Below are positions 53,189 to 62,245 of a stretch of 64,000 nucleotides of DNA, piece by piece (within the stretch, counting starts at the first letter, position 1; each line of letters begins with the position of its first letter). A program made the position numbers and the translations under genes. The stretch is taken from positions 558,001 to 622,000 of the forward strand of contig NZ_BMSY01000002.1 of NCBI RefSeq assembly GCF_014649395.1. The letters are read 5' to 3'. Under the pieces are notes generated by a model that was given only the letters and a program-made list of their open reading frames with translations, had not been told where the DNA came from and searched no databases. This DNA is from Streptomyces aureoverticillatus (lineage in GTDB: Bacteria; Actinomycetota; Actinomycetes; Streptomycetales; Streptomycetaceae).

Positions 53189-55159
53189 ATGACGTCGACG
53201 CCGGCGGGCGAGCGGCACAGCGACCCGTCTCAGACGACCCAGTTGCGGGTGCCGTCGCACCGGACGGGCGGCTTCAGACGTATCAAGAAGTCGCTGCCAC
53301 GCTACGACTACGAGCACTACAGCCGACTGGCCGGCCCCCTCACCCAGCCGGACCCCACGAAGCCGTACAAGGTCCAGTACCGCTCGCTGCTGTCCCAGGA
53401 ACCGCACCGCATCCGGGCCGCCCTGATGCTCGGCGCGGCCCCGCTGCTCTCCCTCGTCCTGCTCGGCTGGCTGCTCCAGCCCGAGCACTGGACGGAGCGT
53501 GACTACGTCGCGAACGACTGGCTGCCGGTGCTCGACATTGTCATGCTCGTCTCGATCGGCCTGATCGAGTTCTTCCGCTGCATGAACGTCCTCTCCAACG
53601 CGCACGCCACCCTCGTGGCCCGCGACCCGGTCCCCGTGGTGCCCGAGACCGGCACCCGCGTCGCCTTCCTCACCTCGTTCGTGCCCGGCAAGGAGCCGAT
53701 CGAAATGGTGACGAAGACCCTGGAAGCGGCGGTGAAATTGCGCCACCGCGGGCTCCTGCACGTCTGGCTGCTCGACGAGGGCGACGACCCCGAGGTCAAG
53801 GCGGTGTGCGCCCGCCTCGGCGTGCACCACTTCTCCCGCAAGGGCATCGCCAAGTGGAACCAGGCCAAGGGCCCGCACCGCGCCAAGACCAAGCACGGCA
53901 ACTACAACGCCTGGCTGGACGCGCACGGCGACCACTACGACTACTTCGCCTCCGTCGACACCGACCACGTCCCGATGCCCAACTACCTGGAGCGGATGCT
54001 CGGCTTCTTCCGCGACCCGGACGTCGGCTTCGTCATCGGCCCGCAGGTGTACGGCAACTACGACACGTTCGTCACCAAGGCCGCCGAGTCCCAGCAGTTC
54101 CTCTTCCACGCCCTGATCCAGCGCGCGGGCAACGCCTACGGCTCCCCGATGTTCGTCGGCACCTCCAACGCCGTACGGATCAGCGCGCTGAAGCAGATCG
54201 GCGGCCTGTACGACTCGATCACCGAGGACATGGCGACGGGCTTCGAGATACACCGCCACAAGAACCCGGCCACGGGCAAGAAGTGGAAGTCGGTGTACAC
54301 CCCGGACGTGCTCGCCGTCGGCGAGGGCCCCAACGCCTGGACGGACTTCTTCACCCAGCAGCTCCGCTGGTCGCGCGGAACGTACGAGACCATCCTCAAG
54401 CAGTTCTGGAAGGCGCCCTTCTCGCTGCCTCCGGGACGGCTCTTCAACTACACGATGATGGTCATCTTCTACCCGATGTCCGCGATGAACTGGATCCTGG
54501 CGGCACTCAGCTGCGCCCTGTTCCTGGGCCTCGGCGCGTCCGGCGTGAACATCGACCCGACCATCTGGCTGATGCTCTACGGCAACGCCTCGGCGCTGCA
54601 GATCGGCCTGTACATCTGGAACCGCCGCCACAACGTCTCCCCGCACGAGCCGGAGGGCTCCGGCGGCGTCGCGGGCATGGTGATGTCGGCGCTGTCCGCG
54701 CCGATCTACGCGCGCTCCCTGATGGACGCCGCGCTGCGCCGCAAGTCCAAGTTCGTGGTCACGCCCAAGGGCGACTCGGCGAGCCCGGACACGCTGTTCG
54801 GCACGTTCCGCATCCACCTGTTCTTCATCCTGGTCTTCGGCGGTTCCATAGCGGCGGCGTACGTGTACGACCACGCGCATCCCGCGATGATCATCTGGGC
54901 CACGTTCGCGCTGCTCATCACGGCCGCGCCGATCTTCGCCTGGCGGCACGGCATGCGGCAGGAGAAGAAGAAGCCCGCAGCGCACACGCCGGGGCCCGTG
55001 CCGCAGCAGGCCCAGCCGGGCGCGCAGCCGTATCCGCAGCAGCCACCGCATCAGCACCCGCCGCACGCGCGGCCGGCGCCGCACGCACCACAGCAGAAGC
55101 CCAGCTGGGCCTCGAATGACGAGACCATGCAGATCGCCCTCGGGAGCCACGAACAATGA
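53189..55159 (+). CDS. cslA: Cellulose synthase-like glycosyltransferase CslA
   Basis: A 656-residue GT2 membrane protein. Hydrophobic segments lie at ~80-98 and ~112-130. The catalytic region has VWLLDEGDDPEVK, SVDTDHVPMPNYL (DXD-like), TEDMATGFE (third Asp) and QQLRWSRGTYE (QXXRW). Several C-terminal helices follow (~420-580), then a Pro/Gln/His-rich tail. In S. coelicolor and S. lividans CslA makes the beta-glucan at hyphal tips together with GlxA. The next gene here is glxA, overlapping by 4 nt (ATGA). The start has a GGGGGG site about 8 nt upstream. Confidence 0.95.
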   Translation: MTSTPAGERHSDPSQTTQLRVPSHRTGGFRRIKKSLPRYDYEHYSRLAGPLTQPDPTKPYKVQYRSLLSQEPHRIRAALMLGAAPLLSLVLLGWLLQPEHWTERDYVANDWLPVLDIVMLVSIGLIEFFRCMNVLSNAHATLVARDPVPVVPETGTRVAFLTSFVPGKEPIEMVTKTLEAAVKLRHRGLLHVWLLDEGDDPEVKAVCARLGVHHFSRKGIAKWNQAKGPHRAKTKHGNYNAWLDAHGDHYDYFASVDTDHVPMPNYLERMLGFFRDPDVGFVIGPQVYGNYDTFVTKAAESQQFLFHALIQRAGNAYGSPMFVGTSNAVRISALKQIGGLYDSITEDMATGFEIHRHKNPATGKKWKSVYTPDVLAVGEGPNAWTDFFTQQLRWSRGTYETILKQFWKAPFSLPPGRLFNYTMMVIFYPMSAMNWILAALSCALFLGLGASGVNIDPTIWLMLYGNASALQIGLYIWNRRHNVSPHEPEGSGGVAGMVMSALSAPIYARSLMDAALRRKSKFVVTPKGDSASPDTLFGTFRIHLFFILVFGGSIAAAYVYDHAHPAMIIWATFALLITAAPIFAWRHGMRQEKKKPAAHTPGPVPQQAQPGAQPYPQQPPHQHPPHARPAPHAPQQKPSWASNDETMQIALGSHEQ

Positions 55160-57093
55160 AAGACCCGTCCAGCCGCCGCCGCGCCCGCCGCATCGCGATA
55201 GGCGCGGCGGTCGTCATAGCTCTGGCCGGAATGAACGGCCCCTGGCTGTGGCGCGTGGGCTCCGAGAAGTACCACAACTACAAGATCAACCAGCCCGAGT
55301 ACAAGGCCGACAACGGCCACTGGAAAGTCATCGACTTCCCGGAGGAGTACCGGCAGAACACGATCCACGCCTCGCTGCTCCACACCGGCAAGATCCTGAT
55401 GGTGGCCGGGTCGGGCAACAACCAGAAGAACTTCGACGACAAGAAGTTCGACACCCGGCTGTGGGACCCGGTGAACAACACCATCAAGAAGATCCCGACG
55501 CCGGTCGACCTGTTCTGCACGGGCCACACCCAGCTCGCCGACGGCAAGCTGCTCATCGCGGGCGGCACCAAGCGCTACGAGAAGCTCAAGGGTGACGTCA
55601 CCAAGGCCGGCGGCCTGATGATCGTGCACAACGAGAACCCGGACAAGCCGATCACGCTGCCCGCGGGCACCAAGTTCACCGGCAAGAAGAACGGCAAGAC
55701 GTTCGTGTCGAAGGACCCGGTGGTCGTCGAGCGCGCGAAGAAGGTCTTCGACAAGCAGACCGGCAAGTTCCTGCGCAACGACCCCGGCCTCGGCCGCATC
55801 TACGTCGAGGCGCAGGAGAGCGGCGCGAAGTACGAGACCGGCACGCAGGACAACTACCGCGTGCAGGGCCTCAGTGGCGCCGACACCCGCAACACGTACG
55901 GCATCGCGCAGAAACTCGCCCTGGACAAGAAGGACTTCCAGGGCATCAAGGACACCTTCGAGTTCGACCCGGTCGCCGAGAAGTACATCAAGGTCGACCC
56001 GATGAACGAGGCCCGCTGGTATCCCACGCTGACCACGCTCACCGACGGCAAGGTGCTGAGCCTCTCCGGCCTGGACGAGATCGGGCAGCTGGTGCCCGGC
56101 AAGAACGAGGTGTACGACCCGAAGACGAAGAAGTGGACGTACACCAAGGGCATCCGGCAGTTCCCGACCTACCCGGCGATCTTCCAGATGGCCGACGGGC
56201 GGCTCTTCTACTCCGGCTCGAACGCCGGCTACGGCCCCGACGACGTCGGCCGTGACCCGGGCATCTGGGACCTGAAGACCAACAAGTTCAAGAAGATCCC
56301 GGGCATGAGCGACCCGGACCTCCTGGAGACCTCCAACACCGTGGAGCTGCCGCCCGCGCAGGACCAGCGGTACATGGTGGTCGGCGGCGGTGGCGTCGGC
56401 GAGTCCAAGGAGTCCTCCACGAAGACCCGCATCGTGGACCTGAAGGACGACAACCCGAGGTTCACCGATGGCCCGGAGCTGGAGAAGGGCACCCGCTACC
56501 CGCAGGCGTCCGTCCTGCCCGACGACTCCGTCCTGGTCTCCGGCGGCTCCGAGGACTACCGCGGCCGCAGCGACTCCAACATCCACCAGGCGCGGCTGTA
56601 CGACCCGAAGACCAAGAGCTTCGACCGGGTCGCCGACCCGCACGTCGGCCGCAACTACCACTCGGGCTCGATCCTGCTGCCCGACGGCCGCGTGATGTTC
56701 TTCGGCTCGGACTCCCTGTACTCCGACAAGGCCAACACGAAGCCGGGTGTCTTCGAGCAGCGGGTGGAGATCTATACGCCGCCGTACCTGTACCACGGGT
56801 CGCAGCCGACCCTTGGGGAAGGCCCTAAGACGATCAAACGCGGCGCGTCTGGGACATTCCCGACGAAGCACGCTTCGTCCATCAAGACGGCCCGGCTTAT
56901 CCGGCCGAGTGCCACGACGCATGTCACGGACATCGACCAGACCTCGATCGCTCTCGACCTGAAGAAGTCCGCCAACAAGCTGACGGTGACGGTTCCCAAG
57001 AACCGGAGCCTGGTCGAGTCCGGCTGGTACATGCTTTTCGTGACGGACGACCAGGGAACGCCCAGCAAGGCGCAGTGGGTGCATGTTCCCTGA
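55156..57093 (+). CDS. glxA: Copper radical oxidase GlxA (galactose/glyoxal oxidase-like)
   Basis: A 645-residue protein with an N-terminal signal/anchor helix (~13-33). Cys121 in VDLFCTGHTQ and Trp288-Tyr289 in EARWYPTLTTL are the Cys-Tyr cross-link region and the stacking Trp; Cys121 and Trp288 carry the same numbers as in the studied S. lividans enzyme, as I recall. GRNYHSGSILLPDG supplies the axial Tyr-His, and a DUF1929-type C-terminal domain holds the last His. GlxA oxidises the glycan made by CslA and is needed for hyphal development. It is coupled to cslA by an ATGA overlap. The gene ends at a nested inverted repeat. Confidence 0.95.
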   Translation: MKDPSSRRRARRIAIGAAVVIALAGMNGPWLWRVGSEKYHNYKINQPEYKADNGHWKVIDFPEEYRQNTIHASLLHTGKILMVAGSGNNQKNFDDKKFDTRLWDPVNNTIKKIPTPVDLFCTGHTQLADGKLLIAGGTKRYEKLKGDVTKAGGLMIVHNENPDKPITLPAGTKFTGKKNGKTFVSKDPVVVERAKKVFDKQTGKFLRNDPGLGRIYVEAQESGAKYETGTQDNYRVQGLSGADTRNTYGIAQKLALDKKDFQGIKDTFEFDPVAEKYIKVDPMNEARWYPTLTTLTDGKVLSLSGLDEIGQLVPGKNEVYDPKTKKWTYTKGIRQFPTYPAIFQMADGRLFYSGSNAGYGPDDVGRDPGIWDLKTNKFKKIPGMSDPDLLETSNTVELPPAQDQRYMVVGGGGVGESKESSTKTRIVDLKDDNPRFTDGPELEKGTRYPQASVLPDDSVLVSGGSEDYRGRSDSNIHQARLYDPKTKSFDRVADPHVGRNYHSGSILLPDGRVMFFGSDSLYSDKANTKPGVFEQRVEIYTPPYLYHGSQPTLGEGPKTIKRGASGTFPTKHASSIKTARLIRPSATTHVTDIDQTSIALDLKKSANKLTVTVPKNRSLVESGWYMLFVTDDQGTPSKAQWVHVP

Positions 57094-57107
57094 GGGATGT
57101 CCCCTTA

Positions 57108-57226
57108 GGAGCGCGGGGAACTGCGCGACCAGCCACGAATAAGCCGCAGACGCGTCTGCTAAGTAACTCGGCAGACGCGTCTGCGGCTTTTCCAGGGCTG
57201 AGCGCGCAGTTCCCCGCGCCCCTAAG
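57108..57226. terminator. Nested inverted repeat between glxA and cslZ (copy 1)
   Basis: The inner arms AGCCGCAGACGCGTCTGC (57142-57159) and GCAGACGCGTCTGCGGCT (57171-57188) flank an 11-nt loop and are followed by TTTT. The outer arms GCGCGGGGAACTGCGCG (57111-57127) and the complementary stretch at 57202-57219 enclose it. It sits between two convergent stops, so it can terminate both. A near-identical element is at 62246-62362. Confidence 0.85.
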
Positions 57227-58265
57227 GGGCGCTGGCCTTGGCCAGGGAGAGGGCGTACTCGGGCCACCACTGGCCCGCCTGCGGGCCGCCCCGGCAGGTC
57301 CCGTCGGACTCGCCGGGCCGCTTGGCCCACACATAGGCGTCGACCAAGTCGTCACCCGTCTTGGTGGTGGGCGCCTCGCCCAGGGCGCGACCGGGCGGGT
57401 TGCACCAAGGGTCCTTGCCCTTGCCCGTGTACGGGCCGTTCCCATTGCGGCTCGTGTCGATGACGAAGGGCTTGCCGCCGACCTTGGCGGACAACGTCTT
57501 GCCGTACGCCTTGCTGGCCTCGGTGGTCTGGAAGTTGGAGACGTTCACGGAGAAGCCGTCGGCCTGCTCGACGCCCGAGCGCTTCAGGGGGTCGTGCAGC
57601 GAATCCGGCTTCGACCAGCCCGCGTTGCCCGCGTCCAGATAGACCTTCGTGTTCTTCAGGGACTTGAGCTTGGCGACGGCGCCCTTGAGGAGGTCGTACC
57701 GCTCCTCGTGGAACTCCGGGGGCGTGCACTGGTCCACCATGTGCAGCACCGCGTCCGGCTCCAGGATGACCGTGGCGGCACGGTCGCCGATGCCCTTGGC
57801 CACGCCGTCGATCCACGCGCGGTACGCGTTGCCGTCGGCCGCGCCGCCCTTGGAGAACTGGCCGCAGTCGCGGTGCGGGATGTTGTAGAGGACGAGCAGC
57901 GCGTCACGGTCGGCCTTCGCGGCGGCCTCGGTGAAGCCGCGCGCCTCCTCCTCGGGCTTCTCCGGGCCGATCCACTCGCCGACCGGCTGCTCGGCGATCT
58001 TGCGGATCTGCTCGGCGTCGCCCTTCTTGCCGTCCTTCTCGTACGCGGCGACCTGCTTGGCGGCGTTCCCCTCCGGGTTCACCCAGAACGGGTCCTTGCC
58101 CTTGGGCTGTTGGCTGACGCCGCTGCCGGAGCCCTCCTCGTCCTTGCCGTCACCGTCGGAGGACGAGCAACCGGACAGCAGCAGCGCCGCTCCCGCGAGC
58201 GCCACCGTCGCCGTCACCCCCCTGGCCGCGAAGCTGCGCCCGCGACCTGTGTTTTTGCGGTACAT
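57222..58265 (-). CDS. GH6 endoglucanase-like lipoprotein (CslZ-like)
   Basis: A 347-residue protein. The lipobox LLLSGC (~28-33) gives a lipid-anchored extracellular enzyme, followed by a Ser/Gly/Asp-rich linker. The GH6 domain has WIGPEKPEEEARGF, LLVLYNIPHRDCGQFSKGG, VILEPDAVLHMVDQC (catalytic Asp), VYLDAGNAGWSKPD and the C-terminal VWAKRPGESDGTC. It is convergent with glxA. In S. coelicolor the gene next to glxA encodes such a cellulase, thought to trim the CslA product. The ATG at 58265 matches the signal peptide. Confidence 0.92.
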   Translation of the reverse strand: MYRKNTGRGRSFAARGVTATVALAGAALLLSGCSSSDGDGKDEEGSGSGVSQQPKGKDPFWVNPEGNAAKQVAAYEKDGKKGDAEQIRKIAEQPVGEWIGPEKPEEEARGFTEAAAKADRDALLVLYNIPHRDCGQFSKGGAADGNAYRAWIDGVAKGIGDRAATVILEPDAVLHMVDQCTPPEFHEERYDLLKGAVAKLKSLKNTKVYLDAGNAGWSKPDSLHDPLKRSGVEQADGFSVNVSNFQTTEASKAYGKTLSAKVGGKPFVIDTSRNGNGPYTGKGKDPWCNPPGRALGEAPTTKTGDDLVDAYVWAKRPGESDGTCRGGPQAGQWWPEYALSLAKASAP

Positions 58266-58429
58266 CCACTCCCCCTTGGGTGCACTGTCCGGTGCTCAAT
58301 CCTGACATAACTACGTGCGGCCCACGAGGCCCGGCCATCCGGGCGACCCACCTGTAGAAGACCTGTTACAGCCCGCCGAAGCGGGGTAGGCGTGGGGCCG
58401 TAGGGGGGCGGCCGAGAAAGGGAAGTGCC

Positions 58430-59230
58430 ATGCGGGACCGCACCTCTGCGCTCAGGCTGGCACAGATCCTGGTGGAAGCCGTGGACACGGTCGCCGACGA
58501 CTTCGACACCGACCGCCACCTGCGCCGCGTGTCCCAGCACTGCGCCGAACTCCTCGACGCGCCGGCCGCCGGCGTGATGTACACCGACATCGGCAGCACC
58601 GTCCGCATCGCCGCCAGCAGCCGGGGCGGTGAGCTGGCCCGGGACCTCCTGGAGGCCCAGCACCTGGGCGGGCCGTGCCTCGACGCCTACGGCACCGGCC
58701 GCCCCGTGCCGCCCGTCCGGCTGGCCTCGGCCGACGTGCGCACCCGCTGGCCGGCCTTCGCCGAGCGGGCCCGCGCGCGGGGCGTGGACGCCACGTTCGC
58801 GGTGCCGCTGCGGGCCCGGGAGCGGGTGCTCGGCGTACTCAACGTCTTCGCGGCGGAGTGGCCGAACGGGGCCCGGCCCGACGACCCGCAAGAGGCCGAG
58901 GCCGACGGCGCGTTGGCGCTCGCGCAGGCGCTCGCCGACGCCGCCGCGGTCGGGCTGCACAACCACCGCGCGTACGCCGGGTACCGCAACCTCTCCCGGC
59001 AGTTGCAGGCCGCGCTGACCAGCCGGGTCCGGATCGAGCAGGCCAAGGGGATACTGGCCGAACGCTGGGGAACCGGCCTAGACGTGGCCTTCGAGGCACT
59101 GCGGAAGTACGCGCGCCGGGAGCGCCTGGTGATGGACGCCGTCGCCGGCATGGTGGTCGGAGGAGCGCTGGACGACGCGACACTGCGCGGCGAAGGGCCC
59201 CAGCCCCCGCGGCAGGCACCGGCGCCGTAG
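58430..59230 (+). CDS. GAF-ANTAR transcription antitermination regulator
   Basis: A 266-residue protein. Residues ~20-175 form a GAF domain (TDRHLRRVSQHCAELLDAPAAGVMY, LGGPCLDAYGTGRPV, ATFAVPLRARERVLGVLNVFA). Residues ~185-250 form an ANTAR RNA-binding domain (LQAALTSRVRIEQAKGILAERWGTGLDVAFEALRKYARRE). ANTAR proteins bind paired RNA hexaloops and prevent termination. Its RNA targets are not visible here. The ATG has GGGAAG about 7 nt upstream. It is divergent from the cslZ-like gene. Confidence 0.92.
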   Translation: MRDRTSALRLAQILVEAVDTVADDFDTDRHLRRVSQHCAELLDAPAAGVMYTDIGSTVRIAASSRGGELARDLLEAQHLGGPCLDAYGTGRPVPPVRLASADVRTRWPAFAERARARGVDATFAVPLRARERVLGVLNVFAAEWPNGARPDDPQEAEADGALALAQALADAAAVGLHNHRAYAGYRNLSRQLQAALTSRVRIEQAKGILAERWGTGLDVAFEALRKYARRERLVMDAVAGMVVGGALDDATLRGEGPQPPRQAPAP

Positions 59231-59615
59231 AAAACGCGACAACCGCAGGCGGCGGGGAGAACGCAACGTAATGCGGCCGGGCGCATCTATGCGACCTGCG
59301 GCCATCACGCGCCGGATGCAAAAGGTCGCTTGGCGTCAAACACCCTCTAGGCCGGGGCCGTCTTCCGTTCTAGAGTCTGTTCTACGGCCCAAGTCCCCGG
59401 CCAGAGTTGACCGTTCACCACCGATGGCACCATCCGAAGGCCTCCCGTGCCGGCGCCGGGTTTCTCCCGCAGCCCGTGCGCGCGCGGTCGAGGACCAGCC
59501 CGGTCGACGGCTCCGGGGGGAGCGGGTCGTTGGCCGGGCCAGGTTGTGCCCGCGTCCACCGCGCGCCGGGGTGCGCGCCGTGCGCCCGAGTTCCCACGTC
59601 AGCGGCGCGTGCACT
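59231..59615. other. Gene-free stretch before the cobalamin riboswitch
   Basis: No gene with coding character was recognised. The only AT-richer part is 59356-59385 (CTTCCGTTCTAGAGTCTGTTCTAC), which could be the promoter of the riboswitch transcript. Confidence 0.5.
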
Positions 59616-59775
59616 GGTTGACAGTGTCCATGACCACCTGGGACTCTCCGGGCGACAAGTCCATACATCGAGGCGACGGTTGCCAGGAACCCGGTGCGAA
59701 TCCGGGACGGTCCCGCCACTGTGTCCGTACGCGCGCACCGCTCACGCGCGCAACGGAAGTCAGGAACTGACCCGT
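59616..59775 (+). promoter_or_regulatory. Cobalamin (B12) riboswitch
   Basis: The conserved B12-box core is visible: GGTTGCCAGGAACCCGGTGC (59679-59698), GAATCCGGGACGGTCCCGCC, then ACTGTG, and a late GGAAGTCAGGAAC (59755-59767). The order and spacing match the cobalamin aptamer. It lies about 50 nt upstream of cbtB and should repress cbtBA when cobalamin is abundant. Confidence 0.93.
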
Positions 59776-59823
59776 CGTCCTCCTGCCATGGGGCGTGGAA
59801 ACCCCAGAAGGAGGCCCACCGGC

Positions 59824-60051
59824 ATGTCTGTCACGTCTGCGCACGGCGCACCGCACAGCGACACGACCGCGATACAGTCCGCGACGATCCAGACCCGCGA
59901 CTGGCTGATCGCCGCCGCCGCGGCGATCGTCGCGCTGATCGCGCTGTACGCCGTCTTCATGGACAACGGCTCGCTGATCTCGGCGACCGGCGACTACCTG
60001 CACGAGTTCGCGCACGACGGCCGGCACCTCTTCGGTGCCCCCTGCCACTGA
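59824..60051 (+). CDS. cbtB: CbtB, cobalt transporter subunit
   Basis: A 75-residue protein with one transmembrane helix (~28-47, LIAAAAAIVALIALYAVF) and a C-terminal metal-binding tail HEFAHDGRHLFGAPCH. This is the CbtB signature. It is too short for most gene callers' defaults, but it follows a B12 riboswitch and precedes cbtA by 17 bp. AGAAGGAGG lies 7 nt before the ATG. It works with CbtA in cobalt uptake for cobalamin synthesis. Confidence 0.93.
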   Translation: MSVTSAHGAPHSDTTAIQSATIQTRDWLIAAAAAIVALIALYAVFMDNGSLISATGDYLHEFAHDGRHLFGAPCH

Positions 60052-60068
60052 TCGGGGCCGCGCGCACC

Positions 60069-60959
60069 ATGTCGAAGTCCCCGAATTCCCCGAACACCCC
60101 CACCGCTCCCGACACATCAACCCAGTCCAAGTCCCCATCCCCCTCCCCATCCCTCTCCCCGTCCCCCTCCCCCGTGCTCTCCTTGCTCGGCCGCGGCCTC
60201 GTGGCGGGCGGGCTCGGCGGGCTCGCCGCGGGTCTGTTCTCGCTGCTGCTCGCCGAGCCGCTGATGGACAAGGCGATCCGCGCCGAGGAGGCCCGCTCGC
60301 ACGAGCACGAGCCCGCGGGCGGTGCCGTCCAGCACCACGAGGAGCTGTTCTCGCGCTCCACCCAGCACGCGGGCCTGGTCATCGCGCTGGTCGTGGCCGG
60401 CCTCGCGATCGGCGTGCTGTTCGCCGTCGCGTACGCGCTCGTGCACCGGCGCGATCCGCGCGGCAATCCGTGGCCGCGGGCCCTCGCGTTCTGCGCGGCC
60501 GCGTTCTGTGCCGTCTCCCTGTTCCCCGCCCTGCGCTACCCGGCGGCGCCGCCCGGCGTCGGGGACGCGGGCACGGTCGGCGACCGGCAGCAGATGTGGC
60601 TGGGCGCCGTCGTCATCGGGGTGCTCGGCATGTTCCTTGTGTGGCAGGTGTACGTACGTCTCGCACCGCGTCCCGTGCCGGTCCGGCAGGGCGCGGCGGC
60701 CCTGACGGCGGTGGCGGTCCTCGTCCTGCTGTGGGCGCTGCCCGACAACCCGGATCCGGTGCCGGTCAGCGCGACCCTGCTGTGGGACTTCCGGATGCTG
60801 TCCCTGGCGTCGCACGTGCTGCTGTGGGCGGTGTTCGCGGCGGTCTTCGGCGGCCTCGGGCTGCGCGCGGTCCGCGCGAAGGCGCCGGTCGCGGCGGCGG
60901 ACGAGAGGGAGGAGAGGGGCGAGACGGCGGGCTACGGTCCGGTCGCGCCGGTGAGATAG
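60069..60959 (+). CDS. cbtA: CbtA, cobalt transporter membrane subunit
   Basis: A 296-residue membrane protein with about six hydrophobic helices (~40-60, ~100-120, ~138-155, ~178-198, ~208-225, ~245-270). The first ~35 residues are a Ser/Pro-rich tail. A His/Glu-rich loop (SHEHEPAGGAVQHHEE, ~residues 77-92) may bind metal. The family LLWDFRMLSLASH motif is near the end. Its 3' end overlaps the convergent sortase gene by 28 nt. It is controlled with cbtB by the cobalamin riboswitch. Confidence 0.92.
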   Translation: MSKSPNSPNTPTAPDTSTQSKSPSPSPSLSPSPSPVLSLLGRGLVAGGLGGLAAGLFSLLLAEPLMDKAIRAEEARSHEHEPAGGAVQHHEELFSRSTQHAGLVIALVVAGLAIGVLFAVAYALVHRRDPRGNPWPRALAFCAAAFCAVSLFPALRYPAAPPGVGDAGTVGDRQQMWLGAVVIGVLGMFLVWQVYVRLAPRPVPVRQGAAALTAVAVLVLLWALPDNPDPVPVSATLLWDFRMLSLASHVLLWAVFAAVFGGLGLRAVRAKAPVAAADEREERGETAGYGPVAPVR

Positions 60960-61618
60960 GCGGACACGACCACGTTCGCCGAATACGTGCGGCTGGTGCG
61001 GTCGAAGGTGCCGCCGCAGGTGATCAGGCGGAGTTCGGCGCGGCCCTCCTCGCGGGGGCCGTAGGCCGTCCGCGCGCTGAAGCCGTCCCGGCCGAGCACC
61101 CGCACGTCGTCCACCGTGAACTCGGCGACCGACCCGTCGTCCCTGGTCACGCGCACCTTCTCGCCGGGGCGCAGGGCGCTGAGGTGGTAGAAGACGGCGG
61201 GCCTGCTCTCGGTGTCCACATGGCCGACGAACAGGGAGGTGCCCTTCGCGCCGGGGCGCACCCCGCCCCCGTACCAGCCGACGACACCGGGCTCCGCGTA
61301 CGGCGGCGGGTCGATGGCGCCCGCGGGGTCCAGGCCGCGCGCGACGACCGGGGCGCGCACGCCGAGCGCCGGTACGTCCACGCGCTGCGGGCGGGCCGCG
61401 GGCAGCGGCTCGCGCGGGGGCGGCAGGTCGACGCCTTCGGGGCGGCCGACGGCGGCGACGTCGCCGGTGGTGGGGGCGGACAGACCGCCGTGCACGTCGG
61501 TGATCTTGTTGCCCCACAGCCACAGGCCGACCAGCAGGACCGCCCAGGCGACGCCCATGACGAGGCGGCTGGTGCCGGGCGGCGGGTGCGGGGTGCCCTC
61601 GGGGTCCGGGCCGGTCAT
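60932..61618 (-). CDS. Class F sortase
   Basis: A 228-residue membrane-anchored transpeptidase. The single N-terminal helix is at ~20-36. The catalytic His is in LFVGHVDTE (~130), the Cys in LRLITCGGTF (~200) and the Arg in DRTSRTYSANVVV just after. The pattern GWYGGGVRPGAKGTSLFVGH is typical of actinobacterial class F sortases. It is 4 bp downstream of the gene for a secreted protein with a C-terminal TM and basic tail, which is its probable neighbour in function. The overlap with cbtA is convergent. Confidence 0.92.
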   Translation of the reverse strand: MTGPDPEGTPHPPPGTSRLVMGVAWAVLLVGLWLWGNKITDVHGGLSAPTTGDVAAVGRPEGVDLPPPREPLPAARPQRVDVPALGVRAPVVARGLDPAGAIDPPPYAEPGVVGWYGGGVRPGAKGTSLFVGHVDTESRPAVFYHLSALRPGEKVRVTRDDGSVAEFTVDDVRVLGRDGFSARTAYGPREEGRAELRLITCGGTFDRTSRTYSANVVVSAYLTGATGP

Positions 61619-61622
61619 CGCG

Positions 61623-62168
61623 TCACTCCGGGCGGCGCCGGCGGACGCTGCGCACCGCCACCGCCACGGCCGCGACGCCCGCGAGGACCAGGCCGACGAC
61701 CGCGTGCCGGGTGCCGGGGCCGGTCTCCTCGGGCGCGGCCGCGACGGAGGTGAGGGGGGCGGTGCCGCCGCCTCCGGCGTGCACCGGGGCGGTGGGGGTC
61801 TGCCGGGCGGCGCCGACCTGGACGGTGCCGACGCCCTGGTGTGGGTGGCCGTCGCAGGTGACGGTGATCTCGTACGTTCCGGAGACGCCCCGCTTGACCC
61901 GGGTGGTCCCTGTCAGCGTGTTCTGCTTGCCGTCGCGGCCGGTCAGCTCGGCGTCCCGGGTGAACGCCCCGGAGCCGGCCGATCCCGTGGTGCCCTTGCA
62001 GCCCTTGACCCGTACCTCGACCTGGCTGCCCGGCGTCGCGTTCTCCGGGCTGACCTGGGCCTTCACCTGGGCCTGGTCATGTGCGGATGCCGGCCCCGGG
62101 GCCACTGCGAGTACGGCGGCGAGGGTGATCGCCCCCGCCCCACGCACGGCAAGCGAACATATACACAT
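61623..62168 (-). CDS. Secreted membrane-anchored protein next to the sortase
   Basis: A 181-residue protein. The signal peptide is residues 1-29 (ends ASA). The mature part contains an Ig-like/beta-sandwich stretch with two Cys (RVKGCKGTTG, YEITVTCDGHPH). A C-terminal TM helix (~155-172) is followed by a basic tail (RSVRRRRPE), so it looks like a membrane-anchored surface protein. No clear LPXTG motif precedes the helix. The ATG at 62168 has AGGAGG 7 nt upstream. The family is not recognised beyond this. The sortase gene follows 4 bp later. Confidence 0.82.
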   Translation of the reverse strand: MCICSLAVRGAGAITLAAVLAVAPGPASAHDQAQVKAQVSPENATPGSQVEVRVKGCKGTTGSAGSGAFTRDAELTGRDGKQNTLTGTTRVKRGVSGTYEITVTCDGHPHQGVGTVQVGAARQTPTAPVHAGGGGTAPLTSVAAAPEETGPGTRHAVVGLVLAGVAAVAVAVRSVRRRRPE

Positions 62169-62245
62169 CGTGAACCTCCTGTACCAGCAGGTTCCCGCTG
62201 TGCGGGGCAGCCCGCATCCCCGGGTCACCCGTCCGTGCCCCGCAA

